DNA of 64,000 nucleotides from Pinus tabuliformis (lineage: Eukaryota > Streptophyta > Pinopsida > Pinales > Pinaceae), in contig CM062820.1 in NCBI GenBank assembly GCA_031772625.1, positions 91,414,421 through 91,478,420 on the forward strand. The letters run 5' to 3'. The translations under genes were made by a program, and so were the position numbers. A model generated the notes under the pieces. It was not told the DNA's origin. It saw only the letters and a list, made by a program, of their open reading frames with translations, and did no database searches. Below are positions 1-10,644 of the stretch, one piece after another; the stretch's first letter is position 1, and each line of letters starts with the position of its first letter.

Positions 1-594
1 CTTCTCTCCAGCCTTCCTCTCTACCCTCCAAGCTCTTATTTCCTTGCGTTGTTCCTTGTGGATGATCTGCCTTTACCAAGTGGAAGATCCTCCTCCAAAA
101 CTGCGCAATCCTCAAGGATTATTACTTGACTGCATGCATGAGTTTTCTTTATAAGAAAACACATGCAAGTGATAGTACACTGTCCTTGAACATTAATCTC
201 AACTGGGTCTTTCTCAGAATAGACATGCATGAGTTTCTAATGAGGGAATCTTCAGTTAACTGGAGTAGAACTAGTTGAGTGCATTAATGCATCAACTGAC
301 TGTTAACTCACTATTAGTTCCTCAAACAGTTTGGAACTAATTTAACTAGACTTAACTCAATAAACTGAGTTAACTAATTACAACTCAAATATAACTCAAT
401 CTTATCTCCTTAATTTAAGGGATAACTCTTGCATGACTTCATAAAAACTTCTAACTTGAATTTCTCCAACCAATTAATTTAAAATAAATTAATTGATTAT
501 TTCCAAGTAGCTGTTAAGACTAAATTCGATTTTAATTCACAATTTAATTCAAGGACAAATTAAATTGGAATATTCTTGTTGCCATATTTCAACA
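1..594 (-). repeat. partial copia-type LTR, cut by left window edge
   Basis: This stretch is recognisably related to the two LTRs at 3576-4610 and 6893-7928. It shares the order of motifs (ccttcctct...tccaagc, the 'gggtctttgtctga'-like segment, 'ggaactaatttaactgg', 'caaggacaaat') and the terminal 'atttcaaca' before 595. It is clearly diverged from them. To its right the sequence changes abruptly to chromovirus pol, so the LTR probably inserted into that element. The left end is outside the window, so it cannot be decided whether this is a solo LTR or part of a full element. Strand is inferred from the matching LTRs. Confidence 0.7.
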
Positions 595-2113
595 GATACA
601 TGTAAATCACATAACAACTATGAGCTTCTATGGGACAAATTTACAAGATAGGATCTTGCAGGCAGGTCAAAAGGATGACAGGTATATGGAGATTGTGCAC
701 AAGTTGCAGCAGAGTACAGGTACAGGTATGTAGTGGTACATGTACATGTTCAGGTAGTGGTACAAGTGCAGGTGCACAGGATGTGGACTATTGTCTTACA
801 ATAGCTAGATTGGCCAGGTTTAGAGATAAGATATATGTGCAAGACAACAATGTGCTCAAGAAGGTGACTTGAGGGAGTTTCATGCAAAACCATATTCAGG
901 CCACCGAGGCTATCAAAAGACGCTGACAAGAGTGAAGAAATTCTATTATTGGCCAAATTTGAAGAAGGATGTAGCAAAATTTGTGGCTAGGTGTTTGGAT
1001 TGTCAGCATGTGAACGTAGAATGCAAGCATCCAGGTGGACTGCTACAACCGATTGTGATTCCATAGTGGAAATGGGAGGTCATTTCCATGGACTTTATCA
1101 CAGGTTTGCCGAGGATAGTGAGACAACATGATTCCGTCATGGTTTTTGTGGACAAGTTGACAAAGGTTGTGCACTTCATTCCAATGAAGACTACGTATTC
1201 ATCTAGTGACGTGGCATAGGTGTTCATCAAGGACGTGGTCAGATTGCATGGTGTTCCAAAGAATATTGTATCAGAGAGGGATGTGAAGTTCACTTCTAAG
1301 TTTTGGAAGGATCTATTTGTAGGTTTGGGTACAAAGTTGGCCTTCAGTACAACTTATCATCCATAGACAGATGGACAAACTGAGAGGGTCAATAGGATAT
1401 TGGAGGACATGTTGAGGATGTACGTGATGCATCAACAACAAAAGTCGGAAGAGTATCTTCCACTGGTAGAGTTCTTTTACAACAATGGATATCAATAATA
1501 TTTGAAGATGAGTCCGTTCGAGGCATTGTATGGGCGAAGTTTTGATACTCCCATCAGTTGGAGTGATCTAGTTAATAGGGTGTTGATTGGACTGAACATG
1601 TTGGCAGACATGGAGCAGGAAATGCAAGTAATCAAGAAGAATGTGAAAGCAACACAGGATAGGCAGAAGAGCTAGGTAGATCAAAATAGGTTATTCAATT
1701 AGTTCCAGGTTGGGGAATAGATGTACTTTTGCATCAATCGAAGAAGAGCTCCTTGCAGACTAGATCATGTGCCAGGAAGGCACCCCGATTTTGTGGACCT
1801 TTCAAGATTATTGAGAGGATTGGGCCAACGACCTATCAACTTGCACTTCCTCCGACAGTGAAATTCCATGATTTTTTACACGTGTCATTGCTTAATAAGT
1901 ATGTTAAAGATGTTGATCGTGTGATTGATTGGTCTGTATTGAAGTGGAGCTAGATGGATAATTCTAGTCGAAGCCTTAGTGTATATTGCAGAAAAAGGTG
2001 TTCATGCTCCGAAACCGAGCAATCGAGCAGGTTAAAGTGTAGTGGAAGAACTTTGGGCCCGATAAAGCTACATGGGAGATGACATATCAGATGCAGGCTA
2101 TGTATCCTTCCTC
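595..2113 (+). pseudogene. decayed Ty3/gypsy chromovirus pol: zinc-binding domain, integrase, chromodomain
   Basis: Reading the plus strand across several stops gives the C-terminal half of a Tekay/Del-like chromovirus polyprotein. It runs from a pre-integrase linker (about 655-870), through an H2C2 zinc finger (YSGHRGYQ...CLDCQ, 869-1040), to the integrase core (SMDFITGLP at about 1085, [14 protein letters not shown] at about 1240, TDGQTERVNRILEDM at about 1365-1415). It ends with the GPFKIIERIGPTTYQLALPP segment (about 1798-1860) and a chromodomain (RNRAIEQVKV...KATWE, about 2010-2080). Many codons that are Gln or Trp in the family are stops here (for example at about 1064, 1217, 1363, 1495, 1672 and 2038), so it is inactive. 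Reverse transcriptase and gag would lie left of the window. In the family, integrase inserts the cDNA and the chromodomain targets heterochromatin. Confidence 0.88.
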
Positions 2114-3575
2114 ATTCACTGGTTGAGCGGATGTTTTGGTATATATGTTTTGATACATGTTTTAGTGATGTTTGGTATATGTACATATGTATGTGGATGT
2201 AAATGCCACCATGAGCTAAGTTATAAAGCTCCAATAATCGGTATGGGTGACATGTTATTATGATGTTATGTTGTCATGTTGGTTTGCTTCTCAGCAGGGT
2301 GATCATTGTAAATATTGCATTGAGCTATGTTATATAGCTCCATCGACAATATATTTTCTTTTCAGCGGTTTTGTTGAGGTATAGGTGTGGTTGAACACCG
2401 AGGATGTTGTCCCCTGAGGGTGAGGGTTATGTAACAACCCTGGTGAAAATTCCATGTAATAAAAGTTAATAAAGGCAAAATAATAACCAAGGTTGATGGG
2501 ACACTTATTAAAAGCTTAATGTTGGGCAAAACATCCTAGTGTGGGTGTTCATTGGTTTATTATGGCTAATGAAATTGGCAAAGGTAATGGCTAAGACTTT
2601 GGAAAGGAGAAATGGCATTTTTGCCACATTTATTTATGAAAATAATGGAAATTAGGAGAAAAGGAAGGTGAAAAGTCACAGGTTGCATGTGAGGAGGAAA
2701 ATGGAGGAAAATAATCGAAAATGAAGAAAATAGAGGCCTCATTGATAAAAAGGCTTGGGAGGATCAATTTGTAACCTTTTGTTAGTTCAATTTTGGAGCT
2801 CTCTCATTATGTAGTGACCCCTAAACCAGACTCTGGGTTACGGTAAAGGCAGGTATTGTGTGCCTTGGTGGGCATAAGAATCCTTGCCGGTGAATAGCGG
2901 GATATACGGTAAAGCTTATAGGTGGTTGCCCTTGATTAGGCCTAAGAATCCTTGCTGGTGAATGACAGGATATACAATAAATCCTAGAGGGTGGAGTCTC
3001 GGTTTAGGGCCTAGTGATCCCTAGATCAGACTGTGGATTGCGGTAAATCTTGAGAGACTAGGAGACAAGAAAATTCCTCATGGTGTAGGTGGAGAAATTC
3101 GATGGCATCCATGCTTGTTTTGGCCTATTGATCTCGCAGAGATCATGGTAAAGCTTGTTATACATGTTTATTGTTTTGGCCTAGTGATCCGGTGTGGATT
3201 GCGGTAAAGCCTGGTTTCTATTGATGAGGGTGAGGTGGTTTAGCCTCAGGATGCCCTGGTTGGTTCTTTTGGTTTGAGTCCCACATTCATGCTTGGAATA
3301 TGGCACGGGGGTGAATGGTTGAAGAGAGATTTGGCTCAGCCAATCTATGGTTGGGTGGAACGTGGTAGTCCCATCCCGGGTTATCTTTTGCATTCATTAA
3401 TAAGAGGTTCTTTCCTTGGTATCTTATGTGTAAATGTACTAGTTTATATGTGGATTCTATGGCTGATGTATCCTTGATATTTATGTTGTTATTATGTTGG
3501 TTATAAGCATGTATTATGACAATGATGATGTATGTCTCTCCTTATGTTTTGATTTGTAAATGAATGAACAATGTA

Positions 3576-4610
3576 TGTAGAGATTCCCACTGTAGATCAC
3601 CAGATAATGCAATATACTAAAGCAAAATACTTAATCTACTTCTACAAACAAACTTGCGGAAGCTTAATCGATTTTGAGCAAGATCAAATAGAACACATAT
3701 AACAGAGAAGAAGAAATCATACACATGAAACACCGAAGAATACTCTGGGGAAAACCTCAGCTAAAAACCCCGTTATCTGTATTATCATACAAGTGGAAAT
3801 ATCTCAGGATTACACAAAGCTTTAGCTCACAAGCTATCCAGCTCTTCGTACAGTCCCTCACTGCTGCTCATAGATAGAATAGACAACACATATGCCTTCC
3901 TTCAGTCCTCCAAGCCTCCTATTTCCTTGTGCAGTTTCTCATGGGTGCTCCAACTGCAACCTGTGTGATTCTCACCTCACACACAACACTGACCTCTGAA
4001 ATAAATGCGCAATCCTGAAGGAGTTTAATTCCTTCTGCATGGATGAGTTTCCTTTATAGGAAAATTCCTCCAATTGATAGTACATTGTCCCTTCCTTTAA
4101 TCTCAACTGGGTCTTTGTCTGAACTGACATGCATGAGTTATTTATGAGAGAATATTCAGTTATCTGGAGAACACTAGTTGCATGCATGCATGCATTAACT
4201 GACTGAAATCACAATTAGTTCCTCCAACTGTTTGGAACTAATTTAACTGGACTTTACTCAGTTAACTGAGCTAACTAATTACAACTCAAATACAACCTAT
4301 CCTTATCTCCTTAATTAAGGGATAACTTCCTCAATCAAAGGGATAACTGTTGCATGTCTTCACAAAGACTTCATGTTTGAATTTCTCCAACTAATTAACT
4401 CAAGATGAATTAATTAATTATTTTCCAAATAGCTAGTGAGACTAAATTCGAATTTTAATTCTCAATTTTGATTCAAGGACAAATCAAAATTGGAATATAT
4501 CCCGAAATGCTATTTTTAGCGTTTCTATTTTTTGCTATTTCCAACAGAGTTGGAGTATATCCTGAAATGATCAATGCTATTTTTAGCATTTCTTGTTGCT
4601 ATTTCCAACA
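3576..4610 (-). repeat. 3' LTR (left) of nested copia-type element
   Basis: Starts TGTAGAGATTC and ends ATTTCCAACA on the plus strand. It matches 6893-7928 over its full length with scattered substitutions and small indels, for example a short duplicated 'cttcctcaatcaaagggataact' stretch near 4325 only in this copy. The next bases (4611 on) are the polypurine tract on the minus strand. Confidence 0.9.
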
Positions 4611-4622
4611 CTCCCTCTCAAC
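4611..4622 (-). other. polypurine tract of the copia-type element
   Basis: The minus strand reads TTGAGAGGGAG immediately before the LTR. This is the normal site of plus-strand DNA priming. Confidence 0.7.
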
Positions 4623-5372
4623 AAGAAAGGCATTCAACTCGAACCCGATCCTGAACCTTTGGAATGTTCTGCATACAACACTTCTCTCAAGTGTTGTTGC
4701 TCGAGCAACTCTAGAAACACAAAAAATATCCAACCTGAATCAGAATGATGCCTCTGTCATCAAAGTCTCTGACTGCTATTGCCTCCGTCGACTGAAAAAA
4801 AACTCTGCACCACTATGCTCTTCAGAATTTGACTGCTCTAGCCTCTGTCACTTTGATCTCTGACTACATCAATCACGCTGATTCCTCCTGTTGCATCCAT
4901 GCTGCTGCTGGTTCTATCTCCCAACACTGCATCCGCACTGCACCTCCTCTCGTCATGTTGCATCGTGCTGCCCAATGCTGCACTGCAACTCAGTTACTGA
5001 GAAGCAAGTAACTGATCTCCCAACTGACCTCCTTGTTGGGGTAGAAACACCCTCTGATGCTGAAGCTCCCTATGCCGCTCCATCCACATCGATCTCTACC
5101 CACTCAGCCAATCATGCTACTCCTTGCCGGGGCTCCCGTAGCAAGGTCTAATCAAAGAGGTTGGGTACCTCAAGGATCCTGCCCCTATTTCAGCCTTCTT
5201 GGGACTATCTCTTCACATCGCCCCACCTCACACCTGGAGGTATGGTTGCATGTGATCCCTCTACCCACTTGGCTCGAAATTTCCCCCTACTAGAGGTCTC
5301 TGCATGAGTGGATGCCTCCACTTGATCTCCTCTCGGCTTCTCCAGTTGTGGCTGCTCCACAACCTCCTGAAA
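4623..5372 (-). other. interior of copia-type element with no recognisable coding domain
   Basis: This is where integrase and reverse transcriptase would be expected, but no copia motif is seen in any frame. The sequence is Ser/Pro/His-rich in translation and unremarkable. It may be filler acquired during deletion or very decayed pol. Confidence 0.5.
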
Positions 5373-5873
5373 CTACTTCACCAATTGTGGCTCCTCCACA
5401 ATTGTCTGAGACTTCTTCTGAGGCTGCATGTTGAGAGGTAATGTACTCTCCCTCTCAACCACCAGGTCTCCAACATTTACCTTGCTCCTCAAGGCTTTGC
5501 ATGCATATTGAACCTCAAGAGCATACAGGTTCTTGACTCGTGAATCGATCTGCTTCACCTGTCTCGTGGCAATGTGTCTAAGGAAAACCTTTCCCTTACT
5601 GAAGACGACATCATAGCCTTTGTCCTCCAACATCGCAATCAATACCAAGTTCTTCTTTAGTCCAGGCACATACTTCACATCTGTCAAGGTAATGAGAGCT
5701 CCATGCTCCCTTTGAAAAGCAACCGTGCCCACTCCTAAAACACTATACCTTTCATCATTACCCATCTCGACGCGCATCTGGAGGTCTTTCTCCTCCAAGG
5801 TACTGAACAAACTCTTATTGCCGGTCATGTGGAATGAGGCTCCACTGTCAAGAAACCAACCACAACCCATCAT
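5373..5873 (-). pseudogene. copia protease and gag-pre-integrase fragment
   Basis: The 166-residue frame begins with GCGWFLDSGASFHMTGNK. DSGA is the aspartic protease active site of Ty1/copia polyproteins. It continues through a typical VKYVPGLKKNLVLIAML segment and the start of the gag-pre-integrase region (KNLYALEV). It then ends in a sequence without family resemblance. The catalytic Asp and Gly are present. In the family, this protease cuts the Gag-Pol polyprotein inside the virus-like particle. The reading frame upstream (zinc knuckle) is interrupted by a stop just before the Met at 5873. Confidence 0.85.
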
Positions 5874-5949
5874 CTATGAAACCATGTATGCGATGAGGGT
5901 AAAATCCAATTCGAATTGAGAGGCCAATGCCTCACCTTCAGATCCTTCC

Positions 5950-6110
5950 GAGGATCCCTTCTTGGATTTCTTCAATGGAAAATTAGTTGCATAATGGCCC
6001 ACCTCATGACAATTAAAGCATCTCACTTTAGATTTGTCAATCTTCTTCCCACCACGGGAAGAACTCGATTTGGAATGAGAATTCTTCTCCTTCCCTTTCC
6101 TTGCCTTAAT
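5950..6110 (-). pseudogene. Gag zinc knuckle with its last cysteine lost
   Basis: The minus strand reads KSKVRCFNCHEVGHYATNF. The CX2CX4HX4C nucleic-acid binding knuckle of copia Gag is complete except that the final Cys is replaced by Phe. A basic, Ser-rich stretch precedes it (RKGKEKNSHSKSSSSRGGKK). The knuckle lies between the Gag domain and the protease, as in intact elements. Confidence 0.75.
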
Positions 6111-6257
6111 GGCTAAGGCTAGATTTTATTCATCATCATGCTTAGATAAAGAACCATCTCTGGTGCTCTTCCTGATCTCCTCCTGCATTAGATCCGACCA
6201 TAGTTGTTCCTAATCCGATAATTTCTCTCTTCCATTCACTAAGTCCTGGTAGCTATG

Positions 6258-6797
6258 CTAGCTCTTAGGAAGACCGAGGAGAGCAAGAATCACCATATCA
6301 TCATCGGCTGTCGTGATTCCTACACTTCCAAGCTCATCTCTGTAGGTGGTGAGCTTGTTCAGATATGTAGAGATCGTGTTGCCCTTTTCACACTTGATTT
6401 TCCGAAGCTTGTCTTTCAGTGCCAACTTCCTCTGGTCGCTGTTGTTCTGATATAGATCCTTCAATGTTTTCCACATTGAAAACAGTGTCTCCTTCCCATG
6501 GAGACTCGAGACTATGTGGTCTCGAAATCCCTCCAGAAGAATCCTCCTTGCTCTAGCCACACATTTCTTCCATTCTGCTAATTCTTGGGCATTAGCAGTT
6601 GCTGGCTTGGGGACTTCTTGATCAATGAAGTCCTTCAAACTGTTGTCCTCTAATACCGCTTCCATGCGATCCTTCCAGGTTATATAATTCGAGCTGCCAT
6701 CCAGGGCATACTTGAGTCTCAAACCGTTGAACGCCATTGGTGAAATTTGAGATGTGATAAGAATTCGATTTCTATAATCAAGAACTTCAAACTTCAA
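6258..6797 (-). pseudogene. copia-type Gag (UBN2-like) domain
   Basis: The 179-residue open frame has the copia Gag pattern: LDGSSNYITWKDRMEAVLED near the N terminus, a central AEWKKCVARARRILLEGFRD, LFSMWKTLKDLYQN, and SDQRKLALKDKLRKIKCEKG followed by a YLNKLTTYRDEL segment. The likely start is the Met of MAFNGLRLKY at about 6737. The frame begins earlier but the earlier residues lack family resemblance. Gag packages the RNA in virus-like particles. The frame breaks at 6258, after LALLGLPKS, where intact copies continue toward the zinc knuckle. Confidence 0.88.
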
Positions 6798-6880
6798 ACT
6801 TCTCCCTTCTTTGTATATTGTTCTCCGCTTTGATCACCTTTGCTTTGATACCATGTAGAAATTTCTCTATGGATCAGCTA

Positions 6881-6892
6881 GCTCTGATACCA
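6881..6892 (-). other. primer-binding site, initiator-Met tRNA type
   Basis: The minus strand reads TGGTATCAGAGC directly after the LTR. This is complementary to the 3' end of plant initiator tRNA-Met, the standard primer of Ty1/copia elements. A second, imperfect copy of the PBS-LTR junction lies at about 6843-6868. Confidence 0.88.
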
Positions 6893-7928
6893 TGTAGAAA
6901 TTCTCACTGTAGATCACCAAATAATGCAATATACTAAAGCAAAATACTTGATCTACTTCTACAAACAAACTTGCGGAAGCTTAATCGATTTTGAGCAAGA
7001 TCAAATAGAACACATATAACAAAGAAGAAGAAATCATACACATGAAACACATAAGAATACTCTGGGGAAAGCCTCAGCTAAAAACCCCACTATCTATATT
7101 ATCATACAAGTGGAAATATCTCAGGATTACACAAAGCTTTAGCTCACAAGCTATCTAGCTCTCAGTACAATCCCTCACTGCTGCTCATAGATAGAATAGA
7201 CAACACATATGCCTTCCTTCAGTCCTCCAAGCCTCCTATTTCCTTGCGCAGTTTCTCTTGGGTCCTCCAGCTGCAACCTGTGTGATTCTCACCTCACACA
7301 CAACACTGACCTTTGAAATAACTGCGCAATCCTGAAGGAGTTAATTCCTTCTGCATGGATGAGTTTCCTTTATAGGAAAATTCCTCCAACTGATAGTACA
7401 CTGTCCCTTCCTTTAATCTCAACTGGGTCTTTGTCTGAACTGACATGCATGAGTTATTTATGAGAGAATATTCAGTTATCTGGAGAACACTAGTTGCATG
7501 CATGCATGCATTAACTGACTGAACTCACAATTAGTTCCTCCAACTGTTTGGAACTAATTTAACTGGACTTAACTCAGTTAACTGAGCTAACTAATTACAA
7601 CTCAAATACAACTCATCCTTATCTCCTTAATTAAGGGATAACTGTTGCATGTCTTCACAAAGACTTCATGTTTGAATTTCTCCAACTAATTAACTCAAGA
7701 TGAATTAATTAATTATTTTTCAAATAGCTAGTGAGACTAAATTCAAATTTTAATTCTCAATTTTGATTCAAGGACAAATCAAAATTGGAATATATCCCAA
7801 AATGCTATTTATAGCAATGCTATTTTTAGCATTTCTATTTTTTGCTATTTCCAAAAGAGTTGGAGTATATCCTGAAATGCTATTTATAGTAATGCTATTT
7901 TTAGCATTTCTTGTTGCTATTTCCAACA
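6893..7928 (-). repeat. 5' LTR (right) of nested copia-type element
   Basis: Starts TGTAGAAATTC and ends ATTTCCAACA on the plus strand. It is homologous along its length to 3576-4610. It differs near its right end by an extra copy of a 'ctatttatagcaatg' stretch (about 7802-7885). Confidence 0.9.
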
Positions 7929-8552
7929 ATATGTGACCTAATAGATGATAATGAAACTAATGATATAAGGGAATAATGCTTCTTGGCAATTCTCAGATAA
8001 GTATGAGACCCCTATGCTCATATTTGTTGTTTAAACCTTTAGATTACATATTTGTGACATGTTTGACGAAATGCTTGTCATGGCTAGTAGGGGTCCAGTC
8101 AAGTAATTGCATTTGTATCCTTATTTTGTTGTTATCTTTCAGTTCTAAAAGTGTCATTGAGTTATGGGTAGTGACCTAGGCTTTGGGCCTGAAAAAGTGG
8201 CACAAATCCCGGAGTTGTAGGCACAGGTCTGAGGAGAAAAGTCCCTAGATGCATGTATACTCATGCTGTGGGAGCATCCAAAGCCTCCCAGATGCACCCT
8301 TGTCCATATCAATGGAGCGTTCGGGGGTTTAATGGGCTAAAACTTTATTTGGTCTCAGGGGCTGATTACTTGAGTGGTCGGGATGGCTCTTGGGAGTTCT
8401 GTTGCTGATGTGGAAGGTCCGTGTGGTGTGTTTTCGTCGATTCCACTTCTGTAAGGTCATCTAGGAGGTTGAATCCCATTATAATGGCCTCTCGTCGCAT
8501 ATTTACTTCGGTTGGCCGGTTACTTGGGTAGATGTGGGATGAGGGTGTTACA

Positions 8553-9060
8553 GGTAACCAATAAAATCCATTTGTATTTTGATAGGGAATTGTTATCTCC
8601 TTTCAGGTGGTAGCTTGAAAAAGTGCAAGTTGTATTTTGTAGAAGAGGAAGTAAGAGCTTCCTTGCAAGTTGTAGCTTGCAGAAGAAATCGAAGGTAGTA
8701 GCCTCCTGTATGCAGTGGCCTTCAAAAAATTTGATGTAATAAGGGGAGTTGGAGCTTTGCCTTCACATCACTTCAGTGAAAATTTGTGGTTTTCCCTTCA
8801 TGAGTTTTCGCTTATATCTGGTGTCTTTGTGTGTTGCATATTGAATGTCTCACTTGTGTGAATGTTGTTGAATTCAAATGTCTCTCTAGTAGTTGTAAGT
8901 ATTCACCAAAAGGTCAGCAGTTCAAAACCCTGTGAGCAAAAATCTAGCCATGCTAAGGGCTAATGTAGCCAGGTTGGGCGTGATCCATAGGTGATTTTGA
9001 TTACTTAAATGCCCGTGGGTCGCAACTACTCAAAACACAATTTAGTCATACATAAACTAG
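8553..9060 (+). other. LTR-like and possible SINE-like debris
   Basis: 8553-8870 looks like the end of a copia LTR ('ttgtggttttcccttcatgagttttcg' style read-through into 'ctggtgtctttgtg'), without definable ends. 8900-9010 has a B-box-like AGTTCAAAACCC and then a GC-richer segment, which could be a tRNA-derived SINE fragment. Neither has a TSD I can define. No gene is seen. Confidence 0.3.
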
Positions 9061-10054
9061 CTAAAACAATTACCAATAATGATTTAAAGTAAACTAATTA
9101 ATTTATTATTCTTTGATTTCAGGGTTTTGTGATACATTTAGTTCTTTTTTTCCTTCAAGATTAATCACATGTTCAATTTTTACTGGTCTAGTTTGGAACC
9201 AACTATTGTCCACAAAGACAAAAATCCAATCTATCCAAAAGTTTAAATAGTGGAGATACACCTTGTTTCAGATTGGAAAAAGTCAAATAAAATTGAATAC
9301 TAAATTACTATATAAACCTTAAGTTATAAAACTTAGATTCATTTTTATTAGAAAATAATTGATTCTATTTTACAAAAAAATATTTAATAACGGATATTAA
9401 GTTATTGTAAAAAATAAAAAGAAAATTAATCATTTACAAATAACGAAAAAATAACTTAATAATTTAAATAAATTAAAATTAAAATTAATATATATATATA
9501 TATATATATAAATTAAAAATATAAAAATCATTCAATCAAGGGAAATTTGTTTGAACCCATTATTATTTTATATATTAAAATTTTGAATGAAAATCTAATC
9601 AACTAAATCCAAATTTATTATATATTTATATTATTATTTACATATATCATCAATTATTATAATTATACCGTAAAACATTTATATTATTATTTACATATAT
9701 CATCAATTATTATAATTATACGGTTAAACAAATGATCAAAATTATTAAATATTTATATTATTACTATAGTTAAACAAAATATCAAAATTTATATACTTTT
9801 ATAATAAAATTATTATATACAATATAATAATACTATATACTTTAGAATTAAAAAAATATTGCATTTATATATTTTGTATTATTACTATTAAATTTTGACT
9901 TAACAAGTATTAATACAACATCTCTCCCTACCCTTTTCATTAAAAACCACTCTAGCCGGTTACTTTCATTTCGTTACTCTCCTACTATTATTATTCGTGA
10001 TGAGCTATAAATAAAATGTGCCCGAAAAACATTTGTTAATCCGTAGAGCTAAGT
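9061..10054. other. very AT-rich intergenic stretch with short repeats
   Basis: Extremely AT-rich. It contains a (TA)n run at about 9487-9510 and a 53-bp tandem duplication at 9624-9729. No coding or element ends are seen. Confidence 0.7.
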
Positions 10055-10365
10055 AACTTCGCAATTTATTCCGGCCTGGAGTATGCCGTAAAACTGCTTC
10101 TGCTTGGCTAAGAGCTCGTCTTCCTCGGACGTAAGGAAACAGGTTAACGGCCCAAGACCCAGAGGCATCTGGCAGGAGTGAAAGCCTGCTCCCTTACGGA
10201 CCACCAGCGGGTTATTACAGGTGGCGTGGTTTTCCTTGATAACGGTGATGAGTCAAATCGACATTTGCGGATAGCAGCCAGAGATGGTTGTCCTCACTGT
10301 TGGTTTGACACCTGAGTTTGATAGGTTTTGCCACCTTCGGAAAAAAAAAAACTTCGCAATTTATT
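10055..10365 (+). mobile_element. retroposed, poly(A)-tailed, TSD-flanked sequence of unknown parent
   Basis: A perfect 16-bp direct repeat AACTTCGCAATTTATT (10055-10070 and 10350-10365) flanks 279 bp that end in about 10 A residues. This is the signature of LINE-machinery retroposition. The body (10071-10339) is far more GC-rich than its surroundings, has no long reading frame, and shows several complementary arms (see findings). An A-box-like TTGGCTAAGAG lies at about 10114-10124, but no convincing B box follows. It could be an unusual SINE or a retrocopy of a structured non-coding RNA. I do not recognise the parent. Confidence 0.8.
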
Positions 10366-10460
10366 GCTCGATTCAGCGCTATCCCTATACGGCTAGCAAT
10401 ATTTATCCCTCTCAGGCATACGAGATAATTAACTTGCTTGGTTTGGCATCCGATTCAGAA

Positions 10461-10632
10461 ATTCTTATTTCCATCTTTATAGCAAAGTTAATACATTTTG
10501 ATATGCGTTTTGATAGTCTGATATGACATGCTGTTTTTTTTCTCTCCTCATCACCGCGTGCATGTTATATATGGCTATGGAGAGCACATGTCGGGGCGCA
10601 TTAACTTTGCTATAGAGGTAGAAATAGGAGTT
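10461..10632. mobile_element. foldback MITE, copy 1
   Basis: The two ends are about 70-bp imperfect inverted repeats. The right arm read on the minus strand (AACTCCTATTTCTACCTC, then TATAGCAAAGTTAATGCG) matches the left arm (ATTTCCATC, TTTATAGCAAAGTTAATAC). A short T-rich centre separates them. No transposase is present. No certain TSD is seen, so the superfamily is not assigned. Confidence 0.75.
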
Positions 10633-10644
10633 ACCCTTGGGCCT

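Larger units (their letters stand above)
3576..7928 (-). mobile_element. non-autonomous copia-type LTR retrotransposon nested in the chromovirus LTR
   Basis: Two LTRs of about 1035 bp, nearly identical to the eye, flank a 2.3-kb interior with gag, zinc knuckle, protease and the start of a gag-pre-integrase region on the minus strand. Integrase, reverse transcriptase and RNase H are absent, so it cannot move on its own. The minus-strand primer-binding site and polypurine tract are in the expected places. The left flank ends ATGTA and the right flank begins ATATGTG. This fits a 5-bp ATGTA duplication if two bases were lost on the right. The element lies inside the gypsy LTR 2430-8552. Confidence 0.9.
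2430..8552 (+). repeat. 3' LTR of the chromovirus, split by a nested copia-type element
   Basis: The LTR begins TGTAACAACC (2430) just after a purine-rich stretch (about 2414-2428, usable as polypurine tract) and ends GGGTGTTACA (8552). That gives the inverted termini TGTAACA/TGTTACA usual for Del/Tekay elements. Subtracting the nested insertion 3576-7928 leaves about 1770 bp. The left part (2430-3575) carries a loosely repeated motif described in the findings. The orientation agrees with the pol remnant upstream. Confidence 0.8.

Noticed and set aside
5057..5293. Overlapping plus-strand open frames inside the copia-type element
   Set aside because: Opposite strand to the element's coding sequence and without recognisable domain.
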